From Pseudomonas brassicacearum subsp. neoaurantiaca (GTDB lineage: Bacteria > Pseudomonadota > Gammaproteobacteria > Pseudomonadales > Pseudomonadaceae): a DNA stretch of 64,000 nucleotides. Positions 1 to 9,243 of the stretch are shown here, piece by piece (the first letter of the stretch is position 1; each line of letters starts with the position of its first letter). Below the pieces are notes generated by a model. It was not told the DNA's origin. It was given only the letters and a program-made list of their open reading frames with translations, and searched no databases. Both the position numbers and the translations under genes were made by a program. The stretch is from positions 124,001 to 188,000 of the forward strand of contig NZ_VDLV01000013.1 of NCBI RefSeq assembly GCF_013608025.1, in the 5' to 3' direction.

Positions 1-776
1 TTGACGGTGATGCGTCGCCCGGTCGGCGCCACGCAACGCTCGTCCATGGCTTGGCATTCCAGGCCGACGACAATGTCGTTTTGGATCGTCAGGCGCTCGG
101 CCCGGGCCAGGTAAAGCAGCGCGCCGCCCTTGTCCAGCGTGGCAGGGATGGTGGTGACGAGCATCGACTGCTTGGCGTTGGTCGGGCAGCCCATGCCGCA
201 ATAACCCAGGTTCCAGCAACCGCGCACGTTGCGCGGGATGACGTGCCAGCTATAGCCCAACTGCTCGCACCCTTTGCGGATTACGTCGTTGTTGGCGTTG
301 GGGGGAATCAGCCAGGGCGCTACACCAAGACGCTGTTCCATGCGTTCGAACCAAGGCGCCATTTCGGCGGCACTGTGACCTTTGACGTTGTGCTCGGCGG
401 CCCAGTGTTCGAGGGTTTGCGTCGGCGTGCGAAAGCTTGAAGTCCAGTTGATCAGGGTCGTGCCGCCCACCGCCCGCCCTTGGAGAATGGTAATGGCGCC
501 GTCCTTGCTCATGCGCCCGAGACCCTCCTGGTACAGGCTGGTATAGGCCTCGTCCTCCCGCAGCTTGAAGTCCTGGCTGGTCTTGAGCGGTCCTTCCTCG
601 ATCAGCAGCACCTTGTAGCCCGCGGCGCTGAGAATCTCCGCCGTGGTACCGCCGCCGGCACCGCTGCCGATGATCGCCACATCGGCTTCCAGCGTCAGGT
701 CCTCGGCCAGTTGCGCGCCGTTGTAGGTGGTCCAGCCACGGGCGAGGCCTTCGCGGAACGGGTCGGGTACGGGCAT
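1..776 (-). CDS. GMC family oxidoreductase (N-terminal part, cut by window edge)
   Basis: FAD-dependent glucose-methanol-choline oxidoreductase, expected to oxidise an alcohol to an aldehyde. About 258 N-terminal residues are in the window; the C-terminal part with the catalytic His lies beyond base 1. The dinucleotide-binding motif GSGAGGG is at residues 37-43, with an acidic pair at 60-61 for the ADP ribose. A Cys-rich stretch (CGMGCPTNAK) follows near residue 200. The ATG at 776 follows an AAGGGA-like site. It is the last gene of a minus-strand operon with a Tat-exported partner and an aldehyde dehydrogenase, so the pair probably runs alcohol to aldehyde to acid. The substrate cannot be read from the sequence. 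Confidence 0.85.
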   Translation of the reverse strand, partial: MPVPDPFREGLARGWTTYNGAQLAEDLTLEADVAIIGSGAGGGTTAEILSAAGYKVLLIEEGPLKTSQDFKLREDEAYTSLYQEGLGRMSKDGAITILQGRAVGGTTLINWTSSFRTPTQTLEHWAAEHNVKGHSAAEMAPWFERMEQRLGVAPWLIPPNANNDVIRKGCEQLGYSWHVIPRNVRGCWNLGYCGMGCPTNAKQSMLVTTIPATLDKGGALLYLARAERLTIQNDIVVGLECQAMDERCVAPTGRRITV

Positions 777-818
777 GCCAAGGTTCCCTTGTTGTTATGG
801 ATTGCGAGGAAGATCCCG

Positions 819-903
819 GTGGGAGCGAGCCTGCTCGCGAAGGTGTCGGACAGTTGCGCTGTGTCGGCTGACACACCGCAATCGCGAGCAGGCTCGCTCC
901 CAC
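819..903. repeat. REPIN (GTGGGAGCGAGC type)
   Basis: Two inverted REP halves, GTGGGAGCGAGCCTGCTCGCGA and its complement, flank a short variable middle. It lies between the Tat-signal gene and the GMC gene, inside what looks like one operon, so the transcript would carry a long hairpin here. Confidence 0.9.
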
Positions 904-919
904 AGTGTTCGCTTGGTCT

Positions 920-1465
920 TCAAACCACTGGCGGTCCTGGATACCCGCAATGGGCCCAGGATTCGGGGCAGCTGTACCAGGCCATCATCACCATTTGCAG
1001 CAACGAGCCGTGGCCTTGGCGCAGCAAGCTCAGCGAGCTGTTTTCCCATCGCGCCAGGAACGCTTGGATCTCCTCGGCGCTGGCGTTTTCCCACGTCCCC
1101 CAGATACCGGTCAGTGGTCCGCGAGTGAGGCCCAGCGTGAGCACATCGAAGAGTTGGCGTGTGAGCTTGAGCATGGACGGGGACAGATGCGCCAGGCCGC
1201 GATCCAGGCTCTGCAAGGTGGCCTCGGTGGCGGCGTCGAGTGTTTGCACCGTCACCGCGCCGCCCAGCATCACCGCGATGACCGCACGCAGAAACGGCAG
1301 GTCGCTATCACGCAATGCCGCCAGGCCGCTGGCCGGTTGGCTGGCGGAGCACCCGCTCAACGTGGCCCCCAATCCGACCGTGGCGAGAAATGCGCCGGCG
1401 CCGAGGCTCAAGTGCAGCAAGCCCCGCCGCGACAGGGTGGGCGTATCGGTCAGGCTTGGGTTCAT
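920..1465 (-). CDS. Tat-signal small subunit partner of the GMC oxidoreductase
   Basis: Protein of 181 residues that I take to be the small accessory subunit of the adjacent GMC dehydrogenase, like gluconate 2-dehydrogenase subunit 3 proteins. The N-terminus has a twin-arginine motif SRRGLL (residues 12-17), a hydrophobic stretch and LSGC with Cys39, so it may be exported folded and lipid-anchored. The ATG at 1465 is preferred over an upstream one at 1489 because AGGGG lies 9 bases before it. It starts 27 bases after the aldehyde dehydrogenase. The function is inferred from the pairing; there is no catalytic motif. Confidence 0.7.
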   Translation of the reverse strand: MNPSLTDTPTLSRRGLLHLSLGAGAFLATVGLGATLSGCSASQPASGLAALRDSDLPFLRAVIAVMLGGAVTVQTLDAATEATLQSLDRGLAHLSPSMLKLTRQLFDVLTLGLTRGPLTGIWGTWENASAEEIQAFLARWENSSLSLLRQGHGSLLQMVMMAWYSCPESWAHCGYPGPPVV

Positions 1466-1492
1466 TATTGTTATTCCCCTGGAAGGCACTTG

Positions 1493-2932
1493 TCAGCGGA
1501 TGAAAAGCTTCTGGATCAGTTTCTGCAACGGCTTGCCGTAGGGCGGATAAATCAGTTTCGCGGCGTTGAATCGCTGCTTCACCAGCACGCCCTTGGCCTT
1601 GCTGAAGGTCAGGAAACCCTCGTGTCCGTGATAGTGCCCCATCCCGGAGGCACCGATGCCGCCGAACGGCATGTCGTCCTGGGCCACATGCAAAAGCGTG
1701 TCGTTCAGGCAGACGCCGCCGGAGTGGGTTTCGTTGAGTACGCGGCTCTGCTCGGCCTTGTTGTAGCCGAAATAGTAGAGCGCCAGCGGACGAGGCCGCT
1801 GATTGATGTAGGCAAACGCCTGGTCCAGACCTGCATAAGGCACGATCGGCAGCAGCGGGCCGAAGATTTCGTCCTGCATGACGGTCATCTCATCCGTGAC
1901 GTTGAGCAGCAGACTATGGGCCATGCGTCGTCCCTGGCCCTGGTCGAACAACTCGATCAGCAAGGCGCCCTTGCTGGTGGCATCGCTGATGTAGCCGTTG
2001 AGCCGTGCCAGTTGTCGCTCATTGATGATTGCGGTGTAGTCCGGGTTGTCAGCCAGCGTCGGATAAAACCCGCGCACCGCCTCACGGTACGCCTCGACGA
2101 ACGCCCCGACGCGGTTCTGCGGCACCAGCACGTAATCGGGCGCGACGCAGGTCTGTCCGGCGTTGAGGGTCTTGCCGAAGGCGATGCGTTCTGCGGCGTC
2201 CTTGAGTGGGACATCCTCAGACACGATGGCGGGGGACTTGCCACCCAGCTCAAGGGTGACGGGGGTGAGGTTCTCAGCGGCGGCACGCATCACATGCTTG
2301 CCGATGCTGGTGGCGCCGGTAAACAACAGGTGGTCGAAGGGCAGCCGGGAGAACGCAACGCCGACGTCCGCTTCGCCCAGCACGACGCACACCAGGTCCT
2401 GGGGAAAGATCCGCGCCAGTAATTGCTTGATCAGCAAACCGGTGGCAGGCGTCGACTCGCTGAGCTTGAGCATCACCCGGTTGCCCGCCGACAGCGCCCC
2501 CACCAACGGCCCGATAGCCAGGAAAAGCGGGTAGTTCCAAGGCACGATGACCCCGACGACGCCCAGCGGTTGATAGACGACCTTGGCCGACGCCGGCTGG
2601 AACGCCAAGCCGACCTTGCGTCGGGAGGGTTTCATCCAGCCCTTCAGGTGCCGGCTGGCGTAATGGATGCCATGCAGGCTCGGCATCAGCTCGGCGAGTA
2701 GCGTTTCGTCTGGACTGCGGTGGCTGAAATCCTGGCTGATCGCACTGATCAACGCCTGCCGTTCATCACTCAACAGTTCGCCCAATGCCTTGAGCCATTG
2801 CAGGCGCTGTTCAGCCGGTGGCATGGGATGGGCTGCGTAGGCGTGGCGCTGGGCATCGAACAATGCCCGGAGCTCTTCCAGTTGCTGTTGGGATTCGTGC
2901 AGGTAAGCAACGTCGGCGGGCATGGCGGGCAC
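1493..2932 (-). CDS. calB: Coniferyl aldehyde dehydrogenase
   Basis: NAD(P)-dependent aldehyde dehydrogenase of 479 residues that oxidises an aromatic or aliphatic aldehyde to its acid. The family is visible in PWNYP (N133), the general base in LELGG (E228) and the nucleophile in NAGQTC (C262). The short family length without an N-terminal extension and the overall sequence resemble the Pseudomonas coniferyl aldehyde dehydrogenases. It is the first gene of the operon with the Tat subunit and GMC oxidoreductase and is divergent from a TetR gene. The coniferyl specificity is by family resemblance only; long-chain aldehydes are also possible. Confidence 0.85.
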   Translation of the reverse strand: MPAMPADVAYLHESQQQLEELRALFDAQRHAYAAHPMPPAEQRLQWLKALGELLSDERQALISAISQDFSHRSPDETLLAELMPSLHGIHYASRHLKGWMKPSRRKVGLAFQPASAKVVYQPLGVVGVIVPWNYPLFLAIGPLVGALSAGNRVMLKLSESTPATGLLIKQLLARIFPQDLVCVVLGEADVGVAFSRLPFDHLLFTGATSIGKHVMRAAAENLTPVTLELGGKSPAIVSEDVPLKDAAERIAFGKTLNAGQTCVAPDYVLVPQNRVGAFVEAYREAVRGFYPTLADNPDYTAIINERQLARLNGYISDATSKGALLIELFDQGQGRRMAHSLLLNVTDEMTVMQDEIFGPLLPIVPYAGLDQAFAYINQRPRPLALYYFGYNKAEQSRVLNETHSGGVCLNDTLLHVAQDDMPFGGIGASGMGHYHGHEGFLTFSKAKGVLVKQRFNAAKLIYPPYGKPLQKLIQKLFIR

Positions 2933-2956
2933 CGGATTTATTGTTGGATTCGGTGC

Positions 2957-2980
2957 TTTCTAGAGCTAATGCTCTAGAAA
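2957..2980. promoter_or_regulatory. Perfect 24-bp palindrome, likely TetR operator
   Basis: TTTCTAGAGC-TAAT-GCTCTAGAAA has two perfect 10-base arms around a 4-base spacer. It sits 24 bases upstream of the aldehyde dehydrogenase start, in the gap divergent from the TetR gene. Size and symmetry fit a TetR dimer site; binding is inferred. Confidence 0.75.
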
Positions 2981-3074
2981 GTCAAATGAGGATCTGTAAA
3001 ATTGCTTGGGTTTTATCCCGTGACCGATAGGTCGTAAGATGCCTTCCACTGACTTTTGAATTAAAGCCCAACCC

Positions 3075-3746
3075 ATGGCCCCACGAATAAAAACCAGCGA
3101 GCGCATCGTGCAGAACAGCCTGGAGTTGTTCAATCGGCAGGGCGAGCGCAGTGTCAGCACCAATCACATTGCCGCCCACATGGACATGTCCCCGGGCAAC
3201 CTCTATTACCACTTCCCCAACAAGCAGGCGATCATCGCCGTGCTGTTCAGCGAATACGAAAACCTGGTGGACAGCTTCCTGCGTCCGCCCCAGGGCCGCG
3301 CGGCCACGGTGGACGACAAGCGCTTCTATCTGCAGGAACTGTTGTCAGCGATGTGGCGCTACCGCTTCCTGCACCGAGACCTGGAGCATTTGCTCGACAG
3401 TGACGCGGAACTGGCGGCTCGCTATCGGCGGTTCTCCCAGCGCTGCCTGATCCACGGCACCGCGATCTACGAAGGCTTCGTCGCCGCCGGCATCCTGAAG
3501 ATGGACCGGGTGCAGATCGAATCCCTGACCCTCAATGCCTGGATTATCCTCACCTCCTGGGTGCGTTTCCTATGCACGACCCGGGAAAACTCCAGCCATC
3601 TGAGCGAGCAGGCCATCAAGCGCGGTGTCTATCAGGTGCTGGTGTTGGAGGCGGGTTTTGTGACCGATGAAGCCCGTGAAGCGGTGGATGATTTGTTCAA
3701 AGAGTATTACGTCCCGCTGGCCCAGACCCTTGAGGAGGGGCAGTAG
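3075..3746 (+). CDS. TetR family transcriptional regulator
   Basis: Repressor-type protein of 223 residues. The N-terminal helix-turn-helix spans about residues 10-52 and ends in the typical NLYYHFPNK segment; the C-terminal ligand domain is helical and unassigned. It is transcribed away from the calB-like operon, and a perfect palindrome lies between them, so it most likely controls that operon and perhaps itself in response to an aldehyde, alcohol or fatty acid derivative. The sulfurtransferase gene follows on the same strand after 36 bases. Confidence 0.9.
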   Translation: MAPRIKTSERIVQNSLELFNRQGERSVSTNHIAAHMDMSPGNLYYHFPNKQAIIAVLFSEYENLVDSFLRPPQGRAATVDDKRFYLQELLSAMWRYRFLHRDLEHLLDSDAELAARYRRFSQRCLIHGTAIYEGFVAAGILKMDRVQIESLTLNAWIILTSWVRFLCTTRENSSHLSEQAIKRGVYQVLVLEAGFVTDEAREAVDDLFKEYYVPLAQTLEEGQ

Positions 3747-3782
3747 GTTCGGTCGTCCTTGTTTCAATTTCAGGAGTTCACC

Positions 3783-4637
3783 ATGCCCATCGCGCAACTT
3801 ATCAGCCCCCAGGCCCTTGAACAGAGGCGGTCGCAGCCCGGGTTGGTCATCCTTGATTGTCGTTTTGCCCTGGATGATCCGGACTATGGCCAGCGCAGTT
3901 ATGCCGAAGGCCATATTGCCGGCGCGTCGTTTGCGGACCTGGAGCGGGATTTGAGCGGGCCGGTTCTCAAGGGTGTGACCGGGCGCCACCCGTTGCCCGG
4001 TCCAGACGCCTTGATCGCGCGCCTCCGGGCCTGGGGCATCAATAACGACAGCGACATCGTGCTGTATGACGATGGCCCCGGTGCCTATGCCGCCCGGGCC
4101 TGGTGGCTGCTGGCCTGGCTGGGCAAGCGGGACGGCGTCTATCTCCTCGACGGAGGGCTCAAGGCCTGGCACGCAGCCGGCTTGCCCCTGAGTCTGGATC
4201 CGCCTGCCACGGTGCCCGGAACCTTCATTGGCGCGCCGGATGCGGATTTGCTGGTCGATGCCGACACGTTGCAGCAACGCCTTGGCCAACCGGACATGAC
4301 CTTGTTGGATGCACGAGCGCTGCCGCGCTTCAAGGGTGAAGTCGAGCCGATCGACCCGGTGGCCGGACACATCCCGGGGGCGCAATGCGCGGCCTTCACC
4401 GACAACCTCGGCGCGGATGGCCGGTTCCTGCCGGCCGACCAACTCAAGCAGCGCTTCGCTGAAAAACTGGGCGATCGCTCGCCGACTGGGCTGGTGGCCT
4501 ACTGCGGTTCCGGCGTGACGGCGTGTCATAACCTGTTTGCCTTGAGCCTGGCTGGTTATACCTTGGGGCGGCTGTATGCCGGCTCGTGGAGTGAATGGAT
4601 CAATGATCCTCAGCGCGGTGTGGCGAAGGGCGAGTAA
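3783..4637 (+). CDS. sseA: 3-mercaptopyruvate sulfurtransferase (tandem rhodanese)
   Basis: Sulfurtransferase of 284 residues with two rhodanese domains. The N-terminal one (about 1-135) is the inactive copy; the C-terminal one carries the active-site loop CGSGVTA with Cys241, the form typical of 3-mercaptopyruvate sulfurtransferases rather than thiosulfate-specific rhodaneses. It moves sulfur from mercaptopyruvate to cyanide or thiols. The ATG at 3783 is preferred to one at 3759 because AGGAG precedes it at good spacing. Confidence 0.9.
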   Translation: MPIAQLISPQALEQRRSQPGLVILDCRFALDDPDYGQRSYAEGHIAGASFADLERDLSGPVLKGVTGRHPLPGPDALIARLRAWGINNDSDIVLYDDGPGAYAARAWWLLAWLGKRDGVYLLDGGLKAWHAAGLPLSLDPPATVPGTFIGAPDADLLVDADTLQQRLGQPDMTLLDARALPRFKGEVEPIDPVAGHIPGAQCAAFTDNLGADGRFLPADQLKQRFAEKLGDRSPTGLVAYCGSGVTACHNLFALSLAGYTLGRLYAGSWSEWINDPQRGVAKGE

Positions 4638-4655
4638 TAGCTGCTCAGAGCCAAT

Positions 4656-4743
4656 GTAGGAGCGAGCTTGCTCGCGATGACGGTGTGTCAGTCAAGTTCA
4701 ATGCGGCTGACCCACCGCTATCGCGAGCAAGCTCGCTCCCACA
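4656..4743. repeat. REPIN (GTAGGAGCGAGC type)
   Basis: Inverted pair of REP halves with about 45 bases between them, located between the convergent sulfurtransferase and hydrolase genes, where it could also serve as a transcription end. Confidence 0.9.
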
Positions 4744-4763
4744 GGGTGAGGCTTGTGTCTTCG

Positions 4764-5765
4764 TCACCCGCGGCCCAGGCTGGCCAGCCAATCCGGGATG
4801 CGCCGTTCCAAGTAATACCCGGGACACCGCAAGGTTCCGTCGACAAACCCCACATGCCCACCCCGGGCGTGTAGCTCAAATTGGGTCGAGGCGGATAACT
4901 CGCCGGGTTCGGGCAGGCTGTGGGGGAATACGAACGGATCGTCGGCGGCCTGGATGACCAGGGTCGGCGTGCTGATATCCGCCAGGAAGTAACGGCTGGA
5001 GGCACGACGGTAATAATCCGCTGCATCGGAAAACCCATGCAGCGGTGCCGTTACCCGGCCGTCGAAGTCCCAGAATGTGCGCATGTTCTCCAGCGGACCA
5101 AGCGCCGCCAGGGTTGCCAGGCCCTCATGGCGACCGTCGTGCAGGAACTGGCGTTGCTTGTTGCGCACGTAGGCCACCAGTTGCCGCATGAAGTGCGCCT
5201 GATAGAACTTCGAAAATCCCTGGCCGATGCGATCGGCGCACTGGTCGAGGCGAAACGGTACCGAGACTGCCACCGCGCCCTGCAGTTGACTGTTGCTGCC
5301 GGTTTCCCCCAAGTGCTTGAGCAATACATTGCCGCCCAATGAATAACCCACTGCAAACAATGGCGCCAAGGGTCGCCGGGCTCGCAGATGAGTCAGGGTG
5401 GCCGCCAAGTCTTCGCTGACGCCTGAGTGATAGCTGCGGGGCAACAGGTTCGGCTCGCCCGAGCAACCGCGCCAATTCAACGCCGCACTGGCCCAGCCCT
5501 GGCGATCGAGAGCCTGCTGCAACCCGGCCACATAAGGCGAGTTGGAAGAGCCCGTCAACCCATGAAGCACCAGTACCAGTGGCGCCTCGGCGCTGTGGGG
5601 GCCGTACCAGTCGAGATCGAGGAAATCGCCATCCTCGAGCCACAAGCGCTCGCGTTGGCGATCGATGTGTGTGGTCTTGCGCCACAAGGGGCCCCACAAG
5701 GTTTGCAGGTGTGGGTTACCGAGCCCCGCAGCAGGGACGAAGCGTTCAGATGCGGCGGACATCAT
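4764..5765 (-). CDS. YheT-like alpha/beta hydrolase
   Basis: Alpha/beta hydrolase of about 333 residues in the YheT/ABHD1-3 family of uncharacterised esterases. The early segment GNPHLQTLWGPL, the oxyanion region HGLTGSS and the nucleophile elbow GYSLGGN are all visible. The substrate is unknown. An ATG further upstream at 5801 would overlap the end of rsmD; 5765 gives the usual N-terminus, although no strong ribosome site precedes either. It follows rsmD on the minus strand. Confidence 0.8.
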   Translation of the reverse strand: MMSAASERFVPAAGLGNPHLQTLWGPLWRKTTHIDRQRERLWLEDGDFLDLDWYGPHSAEAPLVLVLHGLTGSSNSPYVAGLQQALDRQGWASAALNWRGCSGEPNLLPRSYHSGVSEDLAATLTHLRARRPLAPLFAVGYSLGGNVLLKHLGETGSNSQLQGAVAVSVPFRLDQCADRIGQGFSKFYQAHFMRQLVAYVRNKQRQFLHDGRHEGLATLAALGPLENMRTFWDFDGRVTAPLHGFSDAADYYRRASSRYFLADISTPTLVIQAADDPFVFPHSLPEPGELSASTQFELHARGGHVGFVDGTLRCPGYYLERRIPDWLASLGRG

Positions 5766-5793
5766 TATTGTTCTCGATGCACTGGTCAGCCGT

Positions 5794-6405
5794 TCAGCCA
5801 ATGTCCTTTGTCAGACGCTGCCATAAGGCGTAATACACCCGTCCGGATTTCTGCTCGCGGTGCAAGCGCCAGTTGCCCGGCAAGCCCAGGGTGGACGGGG
5901 CGGATTCGCTTTCAGTGTAGACCCAGGCATCCTCGGCCAGCCACTGACGTTCCTCGAGCAAGGCACAGACCGTCGGCAACAGGTTCTGGTTGAAAGGCGG
6001 GTCGAGAAACACCAGGTCGAAGGCCGTCGCCGGTTGGCTGTCGAGGTAGCGCAGCGCATCGGCGGTTTGCACCTGGCCAACGGTGCAGCGCAGGGTGCCC
6101 AGGTGTTCCTTCAGGCTGGAGACTGCAATATTGCTGGCGTCCAGCGCCTGGCCCATGGCGGCGCCACGGGACAGTGCCTCGAGAAACAGCGCGCCGCTGC
6201 CGGCAAACGGGTCGAGCACCTTGGCGCCAGCCACGTAAGGGGCGAGCCAGTTGAACAGGGTTTCGCGTACCCGGTCTGGGGTCGGCCGCAGGCCAGGTGC
6301 ATCGGGGAAGCTGAGGCGCCTGCTGCGCCATTCGCCGCCAATGATGCGCAACTGGTTCACACCGTTATGCGCGGGCTTCTTGCTGGGATTGGATGGACGG
6401 GCCAT
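5794..6405 (-). CDS. rsmD: 16S rRNA (guanine(966)-N(2))-methyltransferase
   Basis: Methylates G966 of 16S rRNA in the 30S subunit using S-adenosylmethionine. The 203-residue protein has the SAM motif DPFAGSGALFLEA and the catalytic LDPPFN, both standard for RsmD. Its start overlaps the stop of the upstream M16 peptidase gene by one base, so it is probably cotranscribed with the peptidase pair. Confidence 0.95.
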   Translation of the reverse strand: MARPSNPSKKPAHNGVNQLRIIGGEWRSRRLSFPDAPGLRPTPDRVRETLFNWLAPYVAGAKVLDPFAGSGALFLEALSRGAAMGQALDASNIAVSSLKEHLGTLRCTVGQVQTADALRYLDSQPATAFDLVFLDPPFNQNLLPTVCALLEERQWLAEDAWVYTESESAPSTLGLPGNWRLHREQKSGRVYYALWQRLTKDIG

Positions 6406-7895
6406 TAGTGCTCCGGGACCCCGAGCGGCTGCTCGGCAGGTTTGTCAGTGGGGGCCGGCAACGGCTTTTGCGGCACGCTCGGGCCAGCGGTGACGATGAC
6501 CATCTTGTCGGTGCTCAAGTGTTTGTTGAGCGCGGTCTTCACCTGCTCGACCGTCAGTTCCTGGGTCTGGCGCATGAAGTCCTCCAGGTAGCTCAGCGGC
6601 AGGTCATAGAAACCCATGGCGCCGAGCTGGCCGACGATGTCGGCATTGCTGGCGGTGGACAGCGGGAAGCTGCCGGCCAGCTCGCGTTTGGCGTCATCGA
6701 GTTCCTTCTGGGTGGGACCGTTCTTGAGGTAGTCGGCGAACACGTCCTGCACCAGTTTCAGGGTGCCCTCGCTCATTTCGGCGCGGGTTTGCAGGTTGAT
6801 CATGAACGGGCCACGGGCTTGCATCGCCGTGAAGCCGGAGTAGACGCCATAGGTCAGGCCGCGCTTCTCGCGGACTTCCGTCATCAACCGCGTACCGAAA
6901 CCGCCGCCACCAAGGATCTGGTTGCCGAGGGTAACGGCCGCATAATCCGGATCGTCGCGATCGATGCCCAGTTGCGCCAGCATCAGGTTGGTTTGCTTGG
7001 ACGGGAACTCGATATGGCCGATGCTCGCCTTCGGTTCTGTCGGTGGTGGGGTTTTCGCCAGGGCCGGACCTTTGGGCAGCGCGGCGGAGACCTCGCTGGC
7101 AACCGCTTCGGCTTCGGCACGGGACAAATCCCCCACCAGCGCAATCACCGCGTTGCCGGCGGCATAGGCCTTGGCGTGGAACGCCCGGGCCTGGGCCAGG
7201 GTGATCGGCGGGATGCTGTCTGCGGTGCCATCGCTGGAGTGGGCATACGGATGTTCGCCGTACAGGCGCTTCATCAGCTCCAGGCCCGCCAGTTTGCCGG
7301 GGTTCTGCTTCTGATACTCGAAGCCGTCGAGCATCTGGTTCTTGATGCGAGCGAAGGAATCGGCGGGGAAGGTCGGTTTGCCGACGACTTCGGCGAACAG
7401 CTTCAGCGCCGGCTCACGCTTGTCCGCTGCGCTGAGGCTGCGCAGGGATGCCACGGCCATGTCCCGGTAGGCGCCGTTGCCGAAGTCCGCGCCAAGGCTT
7501 TCGAACCCTTGGGCAATGGCACTGACGTCTTTGCCGGCCACGCCTTCGTTGAGCATGGCATTGGTCAGCAGGGCGAGGCCGGGGGCGTCGCCGTCCTGGC
7601 TGCTGCCTGCGGCAAAGGTCAGGCGCAGGTCGAACATCGGCAGCTCCCGGGCTTCGACGAACAGCACCTTGGCGCCCTCGGCGGTTTTCCAGGTCTGCAC
7701 GTCAAGCTGGCGTCGACTGGGCGCCTTGTCGTTCAGTTCGGCCAGGGATTGCAGTTTGCTGGTGGACTTGGCCTTGTCCAATGCCTGGCTGGCCTTGGGG
7801 GCGCTTGAAGGTACCAGGTAAAAGGCCAGGGCGCCGACCAGGGCGATCAAGACCAGGCCGATCAGCACCAGGCGCGATGATTTGCGCTCACTCAT
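6405..7895 (-). CDS. M16 peptidase-like protein without the zinc motif
   Basis: Insulinase-family protein of 496 residues with one N-terminal membrane anchor (about residues 9-27). The zinc motif HXXEH is missing: the matching segment reads LLTNAMLNEG. In M16B pairs one subunit is catalytic and the partner shapes the cavity, so this is most likely the inactive partner of the next gene. The ATG at 7895 follows GGAG and overlaps the stop of the catalytic subunit by 8 bases (ATGAGTGA), which supports coupled translation. Confidence 0.85.
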   Translation of the reverse strand: MSERKSSRLVLIGLVLIALVGALAFYLVPSSAPKASQALDKAKSTSKLQSLAELNDKAPSRRQLDVQTWKTAEGAKVLFVEARELPMFDLRLTFAAGSSQDGDAPGLALLTNAMLNEGVAGKDVSAIAQGFESLGADFGNGAYRDMAVASLRSLSAADKREPALKLFAEVVGKPTFPADSFARIKNQMLDGFEYQKQNPGKLAGLELMKRLYGEHPYAHSSDGTADSIPPITLAQARAFHAKAYAAGNAVIALVGDLSRAEAEAVASEVSAALPKGPALAKTPPPTEPKASIGHIEFPSKQTNLMLAQLGIDRDDPDYAAVTLGNQILGGGGFGTRLMTEVREKRGLTYGVYSGFTAMQARGPFMINLQTRAEMSEGTLKLVQDVFADYLKNGPTQKELDDAKRELAGSFPLSTASNADIVGQLGAMGFYDLPLSYLEDFMRQTQELTVEQVKTALNKHLSTDKMVIVTAGPSVPQKPLPAPTDKPAEQPLGVPEH

Positions 7896-9243
7896 GAGCT
7901 TTCTCCTCGGGCAGGACGTGCGCAACGCTCAGGCGCGAGCGGGTGAAATACAGCTGGGCTGCCTTCTGGATATCTTGCGGGGTCACGCTTTGCAGTTCGG
8001 CGAGTTCGCTGTCCATCAGCTTCCAGGACAGCCCGACGGTTTCCAGCTGGCCGATGGCGGTGGCCTGGCTGGTGATCGAGTCGCGCTCATACACCAGGCC
8101 GGCGATGACCTGGGCGCGGACGCGTTCCAGTTCCTCGGCGGTCGGTGCGGTGGTTTTCAACTGTTCAAGCAAGCGCCACAAGCCCGCTTCGGCCTGTGCG
8201 AGGGTCTTGTTTTTCTGTGTGTTGGGCGTCGCCGACAAGGTGAACAGCGTGTCGCCGCGGGTAAAGGCGTCGTAGTTCGACGAGCCGCCGGACACCAGCT
8301 CTTCGCCGCGCTCCAGCTGGGTTGGGATCCGGCCGCTATAGCCGCCGTCCAGCAGCGCCGAGATCAGCCGCAGCGCATTGACCGAAGCCTTGTCCGTCGC
8401 GGTGGCAATGCTTGGCACATTGAAGGCCAACATCACGCTGGGCAGTTGGGTCTGCACATGCAGGGTGATCTGGCGCTCGCCGGGTTCGGCCAGCTCCAGC
8501 GGGATTTTCGCGACCGGCACCGGGCGCCGGCCAATCGGACCGAAATAACGCTGGGCCAGGGATTTGACCTCGTCTGGCGTCACGTCGCCGACTACCACCA
8601 GCGTGGCGTTGTTAGGGGTGTACCAGGACTCGTACCAGTGGCGCAGCTCCTCGACCGTCATCCGATCCAGGTCGGCCATCCAGCCGATCGTCGGCGTGTG
8701 GTAGCCGCTGGCCGGGTACGCCATGGCCTTGAAGCGTTCGAAGGCCTTGGACATCGGCTTGTCATCGGTGCGCATACGGCGCTCTTCCTTGATGACTTCG
8801 ATCTCGCGGCTGAACTCTTCTGGGGGCAGGCGCAGGCTGGCCATGCGGTCGGCTTCCAGTTCGAAGGCCACGCCCAGGCGATCGCGCGCCAGCACCTGGT
8901 AGTAGGCGGTGAAGTCGTCGCTGGTGAAGGCGTTTTCTTCGGCACCGAGGTCACGCAGGATCAGCGACGCTTCGCCGGGGCCGACTTTCTCGCTGCCCTT
9001 GAACATCATGTGTTCCAGGGCATGGGACAAACCGGTCTGGCCCGGAGTTTCGTAGCTGGAACCAACCTTGTACCAGACCTGGGACACCACTACCGGCGCG
9101 CGATGGTCTTCGCGAACGACGACCTTCAGGCCGTTGTCGAGGGTAAATTCGTGGGTGGGTTGTGGATCGGCAGCCAGGGCTGAAAAAGGCAGGCAGACCG
9201 TGCCGAGCAGCAGGCCAGCGGCGCAGCGGGCAAGAGCATTCAT
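7888..9243 (-). CDS. M16 family zinc metallopeptidase, catalytic subunit
   Basis: Periplasmic peptidase of 451 residues. A signal peptide ends near SALA (residues 21-24). The inverted zinc motif HALEH is at residues 74-78, followed about 75 residues later by the usual downstream Glu (FELEAD). It is expected to form a dimer or clamshell with the motif-less partner encoded immediately downstream. The substrate is unknown. It is divergent from ftsY. Confidence 0.9.
   Translation of the reverse strand: MNALARCAAGLLLGTVCLPFSALAADPQPTHEFTLDNGLKVVVREDHRAPVVVSQVWYKVGSSYETPGQTGLSHALEHMMFKGSEKVGPGEASLILRDLGAEENAFTSDDFTAYYQVLARDRLGVAFELEADRMASLRLPPEEFSREIEVIKEERRMRTDDKPMSKAFERFKAMAYPASGYHTPTIGWMADLDRMTVEELRHWYESWYTPNNATLVVVGDVTPDEVKSLAQRYFGPIGRRPVPVAKIPLELAEPGERQITLHVQTQLPSVMLAFNVPSIATATDKASVNALRLISALLDGGYSGRIPTQLERGEELVSGGSSNYDAFTRGDTLFTLSATPNTQKNKTLAQAEAGLWRLLEQLKTTAPTAEELERVRAQVIAGLVYERDSITSQATAIGQLETVGLSWKLMDSELAELQSVTPQDIQKAAQLYFTRSRLSVAHVLPEEKAHE

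Noticed and set aside
905..2422. Open frame of 505 codons on the plus strand
   Set aside because: It is antisense to the Tat subunit and aldehyde dehydrogenase genes, which have clear motifs; it also crosses part of a REPIN.
6393..9183. Two long plus-strand frames (471 and 433 codons)
   Set aside because: Both are antisense shadows of the M16 peptidase pair, where HXXEH and signal peptides support the minus strand.
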